From positions 1-35,309 of the forward strand of contig CAMFKK010000002.1 in assembly GCA_945957225.1 (NCBI GenBank): DNA of 35,309 nucleotides, in the 5' to 3' direction. The notes under the pieces are model-generated. The model searched no databases, had not been told where the DNA came from, and saw only the letters and a list, made by a program, of their open reading frames with translations. Position 1 is the first letter of the stretch. Each line of letters opens with the position of its first letter. Of the stretch, positions 18,886 through 27,820 are shown piece by piece. The stretch is from an uncultured Sphingobacteriia bacterium. GTDB lineage: Bacteria; Bacteroidota; Bacteroidia; Chitinophagales; Chitinophagaceae. A program made the translations under genes and the position numbers.

Positions 18886-19400
18886 ATAATTACGGTAATA
18901 GTATTTAATAATACTTATTTATAAAACTAAACTACTACTATTAGGGCTGTGGATTTCGGGATAAGTTTGTTATCCCCAAAGCACAAAGTTAATTATCTCT
19001 AGTTTATACACGGTACTTCACAGTTTATTCACCATGTTAATCTTTGTACTAGACTGTATTTATAGTAGTATTTCCACATTGGTGGATTACCTAATTCACA
19101 AGATTCATTTTTCACTATCCACTTTTCCCGCACTGTTAATTAAGAGCGCATAGAATGCTTCCAATTTTTTGAGTTTGCGTATTTTGGGTAAAAAGGCCAA
19201 ACTTATTCCACCAGTATCCACTTTTCAAAATGGAAAAATGGCTGTTTTCCACCGGTTTTGTCATTTATCCACGGGCCAATGTGAATAGGTTTTACCAAGA
19301 TTATTGGGTTTTATCTCTTATGGAGGGTTCTTTTTCTAGGTCAATCTTGGGTGGTTTCTGAAAATCTTACCCATTGGCGGTTTTGGATGGTTTTCCACAA
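18886..19400. other. Candidate chromosomal replication origin (oriC): AT-rich region, DnaA-trio-like element and DnaA-box cluster
   Basis: AT-rich 18886-18943; CTAAACTACTACTATTA-GGGC-TGTGGATTT at 18927-18956; nine 9-mers within one mismatch of TTWTNCACA, starting at 18970, 19004, 19025, 19070, 19092, 19245, 19265, 19280 (minus) and 19391 (exact). Confidence 0.6.
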
Positions 19401-19422
19401 CTTATCCTAATGTTTTTTCCCC

Positions 19423-19430
19423 TATTTTTG
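19423..19430 (+). promoter_or_regulatory. Bacteroidota-type -7 promoter element (TAnnTTTG)
   Basis: TATTTTTG about 30 bp upstream of the PPIase start codon; no clear -33 TTTG at canonical spacing. Confidence 0.35.
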
Positions 19431-19459
19431 CCATCCTTAAAATCTAACAATAGTTTATT

Positions 19460-21547
19460 ATGTCTGTCATTCAAAGTATTCGTGACAAAGGAGCTTGGGT
19501 TATTTTTGGTATCATCGCCCTAGCCTTGATTGCATTCATCCTACAGGATGGTGTTGGACGTGGCCGATCAGCCAATAACAATACCGATATGGGAAAAGTG
19601 AATGGTGTTAAAATTGAACGCCTTGCATTTGAAGAGAAACTAGCCATGCAAGAGCGCATGTATGGTGCTCAAGGTGCTCAAAGAGAACAATTGATTGGTT
19701 CTGTATGGAATCAAGAAGTTGAAAGGATTGTATTGCAACAAGAATACGAGAAGCTAGGTCTTCAAGTTACTTCTAAGGAATTAACCGATATTCTTTTTGG
19801 TGACAACTCCCCTTTAAAGAATGAGTTCACTGATCCTAAAACAGGTGAATTCAAAGTGGCAGAAGCTAAACAAGCTTTTGCACAAATCAAGAAAAGTAAG
19901 AATGCTGAGCAAGTGAACATGATTAACTCAGCTTATATTGAGCCTACTATTGAACAAGCTTTGCGTACTAAGTACCAAGCATTGTTGCAACAGTCTGCAT
20001 ATGTACCAAAATGGATGGTTGAAAAACAAATGGCAGATAATAATGCTATTGCTAGCATCTCTTATGCTTTTGCTCCTTATAATAGTATTGCAGACAGCAC
20101 CGTAACAGTGACTGATGAAGACATTACTGCTTATGTAAACAAACACGCTTCTGAATTCAAGAAAGAAGAAGAAACCAGGGGTATTGCTTATGTTAGTTTT
20201 AATGCAGCTCCATCTTCTGTAGATTCAGCTACTGTTTTAAACCAAGTGAAATCTTATAGAACTGAATTTGCTACAACTGATGATACAAAAGGATTTTTGA
20301 ACAAAGTAGGTTCTGATCTTCCTTTTTATGATAGCTATTTTGGTAAGAGTAAATTACAGATGGCTATGAAAGATAGCTTGACAAGTTTGGCTGTAGGTAA
20401 TATCTATGGCCCATATTTAGATGGTGGTTCTTATGTAATGGCTAAAATGGTGGCTATTAAAAACTGGCCAGATAGTGTTACTGTAAGACATATCTTAATT
20501 GGTACTGCCAATCCACAAACAGGACAGCAAATTAAACCAGATAGCGTTGGTAAGAAATTAGCAGACAGCATTGCTGCAGCTGTAAAAGGCGGAGCCGATT
20601 TTGCTGCCCTTTGCATGAAGTATTCTGACGATGGTGGAAGCAAAGAAAAAGGTGGTGTTTATCCTTATTTTGAACAAGGTAAAATGGTAACCGCTTTCAA
20701 CGATTATGTGTTCAATAATCCAGCTGGTTCTAAAGGGGTGGTTAAAACTGAATTTGGTTACCACTATATTGAAATCTTAGGTCAGAAAAACTTTGGACCT
20801 GCTTATAAAATTGGCTACTTGGCTAAACCAATTGTTGCTAGTAATGAAACCGTTAGCGCATCCAATACAGCTGCTGCACAGTTTGCTTCTAGCAGCAAGA
20901 ATAAAAAGACATTTGACGAGAATGCTTTAAAGTCTAATCTAACCTTATTAACTGCTGCTGAAATTAAAGCAAACGATAACCAAATTGTTGGCATTGGTGC
21001 TAGCAGAACCTTGGTTCGTTGGGCTTATGATAACTCTGTAGGTACTGTATCAGAACCAACAGAAGTAGGTGATAAATATATTGTTGCTATTTTGACTTCT
21101 GTAAATAAAGCTGGTACCATGTCTGCTGCTGAAGCAAGACCATTGGTAGAAGGCATTGTTCGTAGCAGTAAGAAAGCTAAAATTATCATTGATACCAAGT
21201 TTAAAGGAACAACTTTGGAAGCATTGGCTGGTTCAGTAGGAACAGCTGTACAAAGAGCTGATAGCATTAGCTTTAGCACTCCTTTCATTCCTAATTTGGG
21301 TAGCGAACCAAAAGTAATTGGAGCAGCTTTCAATAAAGCGCTTCAAGGAAAAATCAGCGAACCAATTGCTGGAACCAGCGGTGTGTTTGCTGTACGTGTT
21401 GAAAACAATAGCGCTAAACCTGCTACTGCTGATGCGGTGGCACTAAAGCAAAACCTGATCCAAGCTGCTAGAATGGCTGCTTACCGTGGAGCCGATGCTT
21501 TACGTAAATCAGCAACTATTGTAGACAATCGATCTAAGTTTTATTAA
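19460..21547 (+). CDS. SurA_N/PpiD-type periplasmic peptidylprolyl isomerase
   Basis: MSVIQSIRDKGAWVIFGIIALALIAFILQDG membrane anchor; rotamase motif VRHILIGTANPQTGQQ...GADFAALCMKYSDDGGSKEKGGVYPYFEQGKMVTAFNDYVF. Confidence 0.93.
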   Translation: MSVIQSIRDKGAWVIFGIIALALIAFILQDGVGRGRSANNNTDMGKVNGVKIERLAFEEKLAMQERMYGAQGAQREQLIGSVWNQEVERIVLQQEYEKLGLQVTSKELTDILFGDNSPLKNEFTDPKTGEFKVAEAKQAFAQIKKSKNAEQVNMINSAYIEPTIEQALRTKYQALLQQSAYVPKWMVEKQMADNNAIASISYAFAPYNSIADSTVTVTDEDITAYVNKHASEFKKEEETRGIAYVSFNAAPSSVDSATVLNQVKSYRTEFATTDDTKGFLNKVGSDLPFYDSYFGKSKLQMAMKDSLTSLAVGNIYGPYLDGGSYVMAKMVAIKNWPDSVTVRHILIGTANPQTGQQIKPDSVGKKLADSIAAAVKGGADFAALCMKYSDDGGSKEKGGVYPYFEQGKMVTAFNDYVFNNPAGSKGVVKTEFGYHYIEILGQKNFGPAYKIGYLAKPIVASNETVSASNTAAAQFASSSKNKKTFDENALKSNLTLLTAAEIKANDNQIVGIGASRTLVRWAYDNSVGTVSEPTEVGDKYIVAILTSVNKAGTMSAAEARPLVEGIVRSSKKAKIIIDTKFKGTTLEALAGSVGTAVQRADSISFSTPFIPNLGSEPKVIGAAFNKALQGKISEPIAGTSGVFAVRVENNSAKPATADAVALKQNLIQAARMAAYRGADALRKSATIVDNRSKFY

Positions 21548-21568
21548 TCTTTAGTGAAAGATACTTGC

Positions 21569-21600
21569 AAAGCCCGGGCCTTGGTCCGGGCTTTTGTTTT
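21569..21600 (+). terminator. Rho-independent terminator
   Basis: AAAGCCCGGGCCTTGGTCCGGGCTTTTGTTTT hairpin plus U-tract 20-50 bp after the PPIase stop. Confidence 0.9.
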
Positions 21601-21621
21601 ACTAATAACGAAAACATTGTT

Positions 21622-21647
21622 TGATACGAATACCTAATTTTGTATCA
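21622..21647 (+). promoter_or_regulatory. Promoter -7 element embedded in a 9-bp inverted repeat
   Basis: TGATACGAA-TACCTAAT-TTTGTATCA (8 of 9 bp pair as perfect inverse), with TAATTTTG (TAnnTTTG) at 21635-21642. Confidence 0.45.
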
Positions 21648-21658
21648 TTATTAAAAAT

Positions 21659-22186
21659 ATGGCAGCAGAAATCTTTGTCAATAAAGTTCAGGAAAGCGGC
21701 ATCATCACCCTAGACCTGGAACAATTCTATCCAAAAGCACCCATTAAGGTTTTTGACCTAAAGGGATATCTGTTTATGGAATTGATTCTAAAAGAAAAGG
21801 ATTTTAGGGCAGCTTTATTAACAACCGACTGGACGGTTTACCAAGGTGCTGCTGTAGCCATTACTTGTACAGTGGATGCCATTGTTCCTATGTGGGCCTA
21901 TATGCTAATAGCCAGTTATTTGCAACCCGTTGCTGCAGAGATTGTATTTGGAACAGAAAAGGAATTGGTCAATAGTTTAATGCTAAAAAACTTGGAACAG
22001 TTTGACGCGGCGGAATACACAGACAAGAGAGTTGTTGTAAAAGGCTGTGGCGATACACCCATTCCAGAAACAGCGTATGTGAGCATCACCAATAAATTAA
22101 GACCCTTTGTGAAAAGCATCATGTACGGAGAACCTTGCAGCACGGTGCCCATTTTCAAAAAGCCCAATCCCGCAAAAGCGGAATAA
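21659..22186 (+). CDS. DUF2480-like conserved Bacteroidota protein
   Basis: 175-aa ORF with its own promoter-like element; FVNKVQESGIITLDLEQFYPKAPIKVFDLKGYLFMELILKEKDFRAAL and CTVDAIVPMWAYMLIASYLQP resemble DUF2480. Confidence 0.7.
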   Translation: MAAEIFVNKVQESGIITLDLEQFYPKAPIKVFDLKGYLFMELILKEKDFRAALLTTDWTVYQGAAVAITCTVDAIVPMWAYMLIASYLQPVAAEIVFGTEKELVNSLMLKNLEQFDAAEYTDKRVVVKGCGDTPIPETAYVSITNKLRPFVKSIMYGEPCSTVPIFKKPNPAKAE

Positions 22187-22272
22187 GTATTTGCAATTAT
22201 TTAATCTTGCAAAAACCGATTAAGGGATATTAATTTGATTCTCCCCGTGCACTTTAGAAAACGGATGTATAC

Positions 22273-23037
22273 TTATGGTTTTTCTCTGGTAGTTACTTCT
22301 TCAAATCTTTGGTCATAGTCCTCTCTAATGGTTCCAAATACACGGTCCCAAACAAGCAAGTATAAACCATAGTTTCCCTTAAAATATTGGTGGTGTTGGT
22401 TATGACTGGTAGAAGTGTTGATCCACTTGCCAATACTAGATGTTGCAAAAGACCTAGGGTATAATTCATAACCCAAGTGACCATATATATTATACACTAT
22501 GGAGAATAAAAAGAACAAAGCCAAGTGGGTAATATGAATAGGAAGTGTAAAATAGAAAATGAAAACAATTCCCTGTTCTACAATGGCTTCTAAGGGATGA
22601 AACGCATAAGCTGCCCAAGGCGATGGATTGGTTGATTGATGGTGCACCAAGTGAAACCATTTAAACAAAGCAGGGTGGTGCATGGCACGATGCATAAAAT
22701 AAAAATAGGTATCGTGCATAAAAAACAAAACAGGAAACACGGCAAAATAATAGAACCAACCCCTTTCTGAAATTTCCATATACCTAGTGGTATAAGGTGC
22801 TACAGCAGGATGATGTAGGATATAAATAAATAAACCAAAAATTAGAATAGTAGTACTAGAGTAAAGAATCTCTCTAATAAAGTCTTTTGTTTTAGCGTCT
22901 CTTGGTTGCAATTTTTTATAAGCCCATGCTTTTTTGAGTAACACATAAAACACAAAAAATACGAAGGCTGCAATTAGGTAATACCTGCTTCCTATCTTGG
23001 TAACAATATTAAAATAGAAGTCCCAATTGAATTGCAT
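22273..23037 (-). CDS. Sterol desaturase / fatty acid hydroxylase family protein
   Basis: His clusters HDTYFYFMHRAMHHP, FHLVHHQSTNPSPWAAYAFHPLEA, TSTSHNQHHQYFKGNYG. Confidence 0.93.
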   Translation of the reverse strand: MQFNWDFYFNIVTKIGSRYYLIAAFVFFVFYVLLKKAWAYKKLQPRDAKTKDFIREILYSSTTILIFGLFIYILHHPAVAPYTTRYMEISERGWFYYFAVFPVLFFMHDTYFYFMHRAMHHPALFKWFHLVHHQSTNPSPWAAYAFHPLEAIVEQGIVFIFYFTLPIHITHLALFFLFSIVYNIYGHLGYELYPRSFATSSIGKWINTSTSHNQHHQYFKGNYGLYLLVWDRVFGTIREDYDQRFEEVTTREKP

Positions 23038-23038
23038 A

Positions 23039-23512
23039 CTATATGTTTTTATCCATGAATTCTACCAAACCTTTTCTAGCCCCTTTTTGAATCTTGCCCT
23101 GCATAAAATTACTCCATCCAAATAAGAATCCAGGCAAACCCAATGCCATCCTGGTCCATTTATAAAAATCAAAAGCATCAGTGTGCTCAATGATCAATCC
23201 GTCTTTTAAACGCAGATGTGCTTTGATCTTGTTATTGACTTTTCTACCTGTTTTGCTAAATAGATATTTTGCATTCCAATCACAGGTAGCATACTCTTCA
23301 TCCAAGAGTTGAATATTACCATAGGTTAAAGAAAAATCCTTAGCCCTTTTGCAAAGCATTTCCCACATGGCCCTAGCGTGTTCTGCATCTATTAATCCAA
23401 AGGCAGGATCATTAAAGACAGCATCGTCAGCATAACAGGATTGCATAGTTGCATAGTCTTTGTTCTGAAAAGCAGTATAGAATTTATGTATGGTTGCTTC
23501 GTTTTGAGTCAT
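23039..23512 (-). CDS. Nuclear transport factor 2 / SnoaL-like protein
   Basis: IHKFYTAFQNKDYATMQSCYADDAVFNDPAFG ... HLRLKDGLIIEHTDAFDFYKWTRMALG. Confidence 0.85.
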   Translation of the reverse strand: MTQNEATIHKFYTAFQNKDYATMQSCYADDAVFNDPAFGLIDAEHARAMWEMLCKRAKDFSLTYGNIQLLDEEYATCDWNAKYLFSKTGRKVNNKIKAHLRLKDGLIIEHTDAFDFYKWTRMALGLPGFLFGWSNFMQGKIQKGARKGLVEFMDKNI

Positions 23513-23536
23513 GTTATTTTGTTTAGGGAGTTTTAT

Positions 23537-26374
23537 CTAGTGCGCCAATAACCAGTTTTCGCCAACGCCCATTTCTGCTTCAACGGGAACACCGTTAGGA
23601 AGCGGTAATGCAGCACGCATATTGTCAAGGATAATGGGTTTGAGTTTATCCATTTCTTCGGGCAATGCATCAAAGATCAATTCATCGTGTACTTGTAGAA
23701 TCATCTTAGATTTTAGACCCGCGTCTTTAATGGCTTTGTGAATTCGAATCATGGCCAGTTTAATCATGTCAGCGGCTGTACCTTGAATAGGAGAGTTAAC
23801 GGCGTTTCTTTCAGCAAAACCACGCACCGTAAAGTTGGCCGATCCAATATCTTTTAACCAACGCTTTCTACCCATAAGTGTTTCTACATATCCGTTCTCT
23901 TGGGCAAAATGGATGGTGTTATCCATGTATGCTGTAATACCAGAGAACTCTTTTTTATAGTTGTCAATAATTTCTTTGGCTTCTGCTCTAGGAATGCCCA
24001 AGTTCTCTGCCAAACCAAATGCTCCCTGACCATAGATAATACCAAAGTTTACACTCTTGGCTTTATAACGTTGTTCCTTGGTTACATCAGCTTCTTCAAT
24101 TCCATATACTTTGGCAGCTGTAGCCGTGTGAATGTCTTTACCCTGTTTGAATGCTTCACACATATTGGGATCACCACTCATGGCGGCCACAATTCTCAAT
24201 TCAATCTGTGAATAATCCGCGCTGACTAAAATGTGGTTACTATCTCTTGGAATAAATGCTTTTCTAATTTCTTTACCCCTATCGCTACGTACTGGAATAT
24301 TTTGAAGATTGGGATTATTGCTACTCAATCTTCCGGTTACAGCCACCGCTTGCGCATAAGATGTATGTACCCTTCCTGTTTTGCTATTGATGATTTCAGG
24401 TAAAGCGTCTACATAGGTACTCTTGAGTTTGGTGAGTTCTCTAAAACCCAAGATATCTGCCACAATGGGATTGTTGTTAGAGAGTTTTTGTAACACGTCT
24501 TCACCAGTTGCGTATTGACCCGTCTTGGTTTTCTTGGCTTTTGGATCAATCTTTAATTTGTCAAACAAGACTTCACCTAATTGCTTTGGCGATGCTAAGT
24601 TGAATCTTACACCTGCTTGTGCATACACTGATTCTTCAAAAACCTTTGCGTCTTTTTCTAATTCCTTGCTATAGGCATTTAGAAAATCTACATCAATTTT
24701 TACACCTTCAAATTCCATATCGGTTAGTACACGCACCAAAGGATTTTCTACTTCTTCAAAAACACGTTGTACTTTTTTCTCTTCCAACATGGGTTCAAAA
24801 ACATGTTTTAATTGCAGCGTAATGTCTGCGTCTTCCGCTGCGTATTCTTTAACTTTCTCAGGATCCACGTCACGCATATTGCCTTGGTTCTTTCCTTTTT
24901 TACCAATGAGCTCATCAATATGTACGGGTTCATAACCTAGGTATTGGGCACTCAGCAAATCCATACTACGCCTACCTTCTGGTTCAATTAGGTAATGCGC
25001 TAACATGGTATCAAATATTTTTCCTTTTGGTTCAACACCATACCATTTTAATAAGAGTAAATCATATTTCAGATTTTGTCCAATCCAGATTACATCGGTT
25101 CTATTAAAGAGGGGATGAAATTTTTGTAACATTTCTAATACCTCATCTCTATTACTAGAACAAGGAACATAATATCCTTCACCCGTTTTAATACTAAAAC
25201 TCATACCTACTATTTCTGCTTCATTGGCATCAATATTGGTAGTTTCTGTATCAAAGCAGATTTCTCGTTCTGGCATCAATCTTCTGATCAATGCTTCAAT
25301 GGCGTCTTTGCCTTGTATTAGTTGATAATCGTGCGGCGTGTTGTTGATATTTTTATCAGCCTGCATTCCTGTATTGCCTCCGTCTTCTTGTAAGGCTTCA
25401 CTAAATTCACTAGGCTTTTCTTTTTTCTCTGGAGCTGCAACAGGGTTGCCAAACAAATCCATCTGACCCGCTTGTGGTACGGATTGAAAGGCATTAAAAT
25501 TATCGCCTAAGATTCTTTTACCTAAGGTTTTGAATTCTAATTCCGTAAACACTTGTACTAATTCATCATTGTTCCATTCTTTAAGTTTATAATCTTCTTC
25601 ATGAAACTGAACAGGAACATTGGTAATGATGGTAGCCAATTTTTTACTCATGATGGCCATCTCTGCACCCTTTCTCACTTTCTCGCCCAATGCCCCTTTT
25701 AGACTATCGGCGTTAACCAAAACGTTTTCTAGTGTATCATATTCCTTTAATAATTTGGCAGCAGTTTTTTCTCCTACACCAGGAATTCCTGGAATATTAT
25801 CAACCGCATCACCCATCATACCCAACATATCTATAACCTGTTCTACTCTTTGAATATCCCAACGGGCGCAGATTTTTGCTGCTGTTAGAATCTCATGGGG
25901 ATTACCCATAAATGGTGGTTTGTAAATAAAGACATTGGGATGAATCAATAATTGACCATAGTCTTTATCGGGGGTAACCATATATACTTCATAACCTGCA
26001 TCGGCTGCCTGCCAAGCCAGTGTTCCAATTACGTCATCGGCTTCATAGCCATCCATTTCTACCACTGGAATATTAAAGCCACGAATAATACGCTTGATAT
26101 CTGGAATAGACAATAACAGATCTTCCGGTGTTTCCTGACGGTTGGCTTTATAGTCTGCAAAATCGGTATGACGTTCAGTGGGTGCTTTTGTATCAAAACA
26201 AACTGCCAGGTGGGTTGGCTTCTCTTTGTTAATCAAATCAAAGAGGGTGCTGGTAAATCCAAACTGTGCATTGGTATTATGACCCTTTGAGGTTATCCTA
26301 GGGTTTCTAATCAAAGCATAGTAGGCACGAAAGATTAACGCAAATGCGTCTAGCAGAAAGAGTTTTTTAGACAT
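23537..26374 (-). CDS. polA: DNA polymerase I
   Basis: 5'-3' exonuclease domain (LLDAFALIFRAYYAL, DGYEADDVIGTLA, VTPDKDYGQLL), 3'-5' exonuclease motif CFDTETTN, polymerase motifs SADYSQIELRIVAAMSGD, RYKAKSVNFGIIYG, LQVHDELIFD. Confidence 0.98.
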   Translation of the reverse strand: MSKKLFLLDAFALIFRAYYALIRNPRITSKGHNTNAQFGFTSTLFDLINKEKPTHLAVCFDTKAPTERHTDFADYKANRQETPEDLLLSIPDIKRIIRGFNIPVVEMDGYEADDVIGTLAWQAADAGYEVYMVTPDKDYGQLLIHPNVFIYKPPFMGNPHEILTAAKICARWDIQRVEQVIDMLGMMGDAVDNIPGIPGVGEKTAAKLLKEYDTLENVLVNADSLKGALGEKVRKGAEMAIMSKKLATIITNVPVQFHEEDYKLKEWNNDELVQVFTELEFKTLGKRILGDNFNAFQSVPQAGQMDLFGNPVAAPEKKEKPSEFSEALQEDGGNTGMQADKNINNTPHDYQLIQGKDAIEALIRRLMPEREICFDTETTNIDANEAEIVGMSFSIKTGEGYYVPCSSNRDEVLEMLQKFHPLFNRTDVIWIGQNLKYDLLLLKWYGVEPKGKIFDTMLAHYLIEPEGRRSMDLLSAQYLGYEPVHIDELIGKKGKNQGNMRDVDPEKVKEYAAEDADITLQLKHVFEPMLEEKKVQRVFEEVENPLVRVLTDMEFEGVKIDVDFLNAYSKELEKDAKVFEESVYAQAGVRFNLASPKQLGEVLFDKLKIDPKAKKTKTGQYATGEDVLQKLSNNNPIVADILGFRELTKLKSTYVDALPEIINSKTGRVHTSYAQAVAVTGRLSSNNPNLQNIPVRSDRGKEIRKAFIPRDSNHILVSADYSQIELRIVAAMSGDPNMCEAFKQGKDIHTATAAKVYGIEEADVTKEQRYKAKSVNFGIIYGQGAFGLAENLGIPRAEAKEIIDNYKKEFSGITAYMDNTIHFAQENGYVETLMGRKRWLKDIGSANFTVRGFAERNAVNSPIQGTAADMIKLAMIRIHKAIKDAGLKSKMILQVHDELIFDALPEEMDKLKPIILDNMRAALPLPNGVPVEAEMGVGENWLLAH

Positions 26375-26405
26375 TTGGCTAAGTTAGAGAAATTAGTGTC
26401 CAAAA

Positions 26406-26438
26406 TAAAAAACCCCACAAAATGTGGGGCTTTTCAAA
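26406..26438 (-). terminator. Rho-independent terminator of the amidohydrolase operon
   Basis: Minus strand AAAAGCCCCACATTTTGTGGGGTTTTTTATTTTG. Confidence 0.88.
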
Positions 26439-26481
26439 AGTTGGTCCATGTGGGTTTGGACCGTTTTTATTCCTTGCTGAA

Positions 26482-27810
26482 CTATTTGATACCGTATTTA
26501 CTCTTATAACGATCGTATAGCTGTGTTTGTTTATTTTCCAGGCTAACTTTTCTTCCTTGAATAAAGGCCATAATAATAGTACTGCTCTTCATGTCTAAGA
26601 TATCTCCTTCACTTACAACAATATTGGCGTCTTTACCTACTTCTAATGAACCGGTTCTGTCATCAACACCCAGAATTTTGGCCGCATTTAAAGTAATTGC
26701 AGACAAAGCTTGTTCCTTGGTTAAACCATAGGTAACTGCTGTACCAGCATTATAAGAGAGGTTTCTATAACGGGTATTGGCTGAATTGTCATTCAGGGCA
26801 AACAGAACACCGGCTTTTTGTAAAGCGGCAGGTGTCTTGTAAGGCTGGTCAATATCATCGTCTTCTGTTGCAGGAAGTGCGTGTGACTCACCCAAAATTA
26901 CTGCTATGTTGTTGGCTTTCAACAGATCAGCAATATGATAGCTTTCACTTCCGCCTACTATAACCACTTCAAAACCAAACTCTTTTACAAAGTCAACCGC
27001 AATCAACATTTGTTTTACTTGGTCACCGTGTACAAAGAGTTTTTGTTTCTTGTCAAACAATCCTTTTACTGCTTCTAGTTTCAAGTTGGTATTAGCATGG
27101 CTACTTTCTTGTAAATAAGCTTTTGCTTCACGGAAGAAGTTTTTAATTGCTTCCACTCTGTCTAAAGCTTGTTTGGCTGGATCAACTGGTGCACCACCAA
27201 ATCCAGGAAAACCTCCAGGAAATCCACCGCCTCTTCTACCAAAGCGTTGAATAAAACTTGGCATGGTCAAGTGAATACCTGCATCCATTTTATAAGCCGC
27301 GTCTTCCCAGTTCCAAGCGTCAAGTTGTACCACAGAAGAGGAACCAGAGATAATACCACCCTCTGGTGCTACACTGGTTAATAAAATTCCGTTTCCTTTT
27401 AATACGTTGATAACCCTTGAGTCTGCATTATATGCAGTGATGGATCTTACGTTGGTATTAAAATCACCAATTTCAGAAACGTCATTACTTGCTCTAACAC
27501 CAGCCCCAATTTCAGTTAGACCCAAATCAGAGTTAGGTAAGATTAAACCGGGATAAACGTGTTTGCCTTTTGCATCAAAGACTTTAACGTCATCAGCAGG
27601 TACGGCAATCCCTGTTCCTACTTTTACAATTTTGCCATTGTTTACTTCAACGGTTGCATTTTCCAAAACGGTTCCGTTACCTACGTGCACCGTTCCATTG
27701 GTAATATATAGTTTACCCTTGTATTCTTTTGCGGGGTAAACCGATTCCTGCGCTTGGGCACTTGCACAAAGCAGGACTAAGCTTGATATGGTATAGAATA
27801 ATCTTTTCAT
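26482..27810 (-). CDS. Amidohydrolase-family protein (secreted; metal-binding HxH motif not apparent)
   Basis: Start reassigned to MKRLFYTISSLVLLCASAQAQE at 27810; KHVYPGLILPNSDLGLTEIG and LTLNAAKILGVDDRTGSLEVGKDANIVV-type C-terminus. Confidence 0.85.
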   Translation of the reverse strand: MKRLFYTISSLVLLCASAQAQESVYPAKEYKGKLYITNGTVHVGNGTVLENATVEVNNGKIVKVGTGIAVPADDVKVFDAKGKHVYPGLILPNSDLGLTEIGAGVRASNDVSEIGDFNTNVRSITAYNADSRVINVLKGNGILLTSVAPEGGIISGSSSVVQLDAWNWEDAAYKMDAGIHLTMPSFIQRFGRRGGGFPGGFPGFGGAPVDPAKQALDRVEAIKNFFREAKAYLQESSHANTNLKLEAVKGLFDKKQKLFVHGDQVKQMLIAVDFVKEFGFEVVIVGGSESYHIADLLKANNIAVILGESHALPATEDDDIDQPYKTPAALQKAGVLFALNDNSANTRYRNLSYNAGTAVTYGLTKEQALSAITLNAAKILGVDDRTGSLEVGKDANIVVSEGDILDMKSSTIIMAFIQGRKVSLENKQTQLYDRYKSKYGIK

Positions 27811-27820
27811 GTTGGTAGTT

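Noticed and set aside
18900-18915. AGTAT-TTAATA-ATACT inverted repeat near the nadA promoter as a separate regulator site
   Set aside because: Short, purely AT-rich arms within a proposed unwinding region; too likely by chance to claim as an operator.
18875-19459. CRISPR array or ncRNA gene in the long intergenic region
   Set aside because: The repeated TATCCAC/TTTCCAC units are irregularly spaced 9-12-mers in an AT-rich background, with no regular repeat-spacer pattern or strong RNA fold; the DnaA-box explanation fits better.
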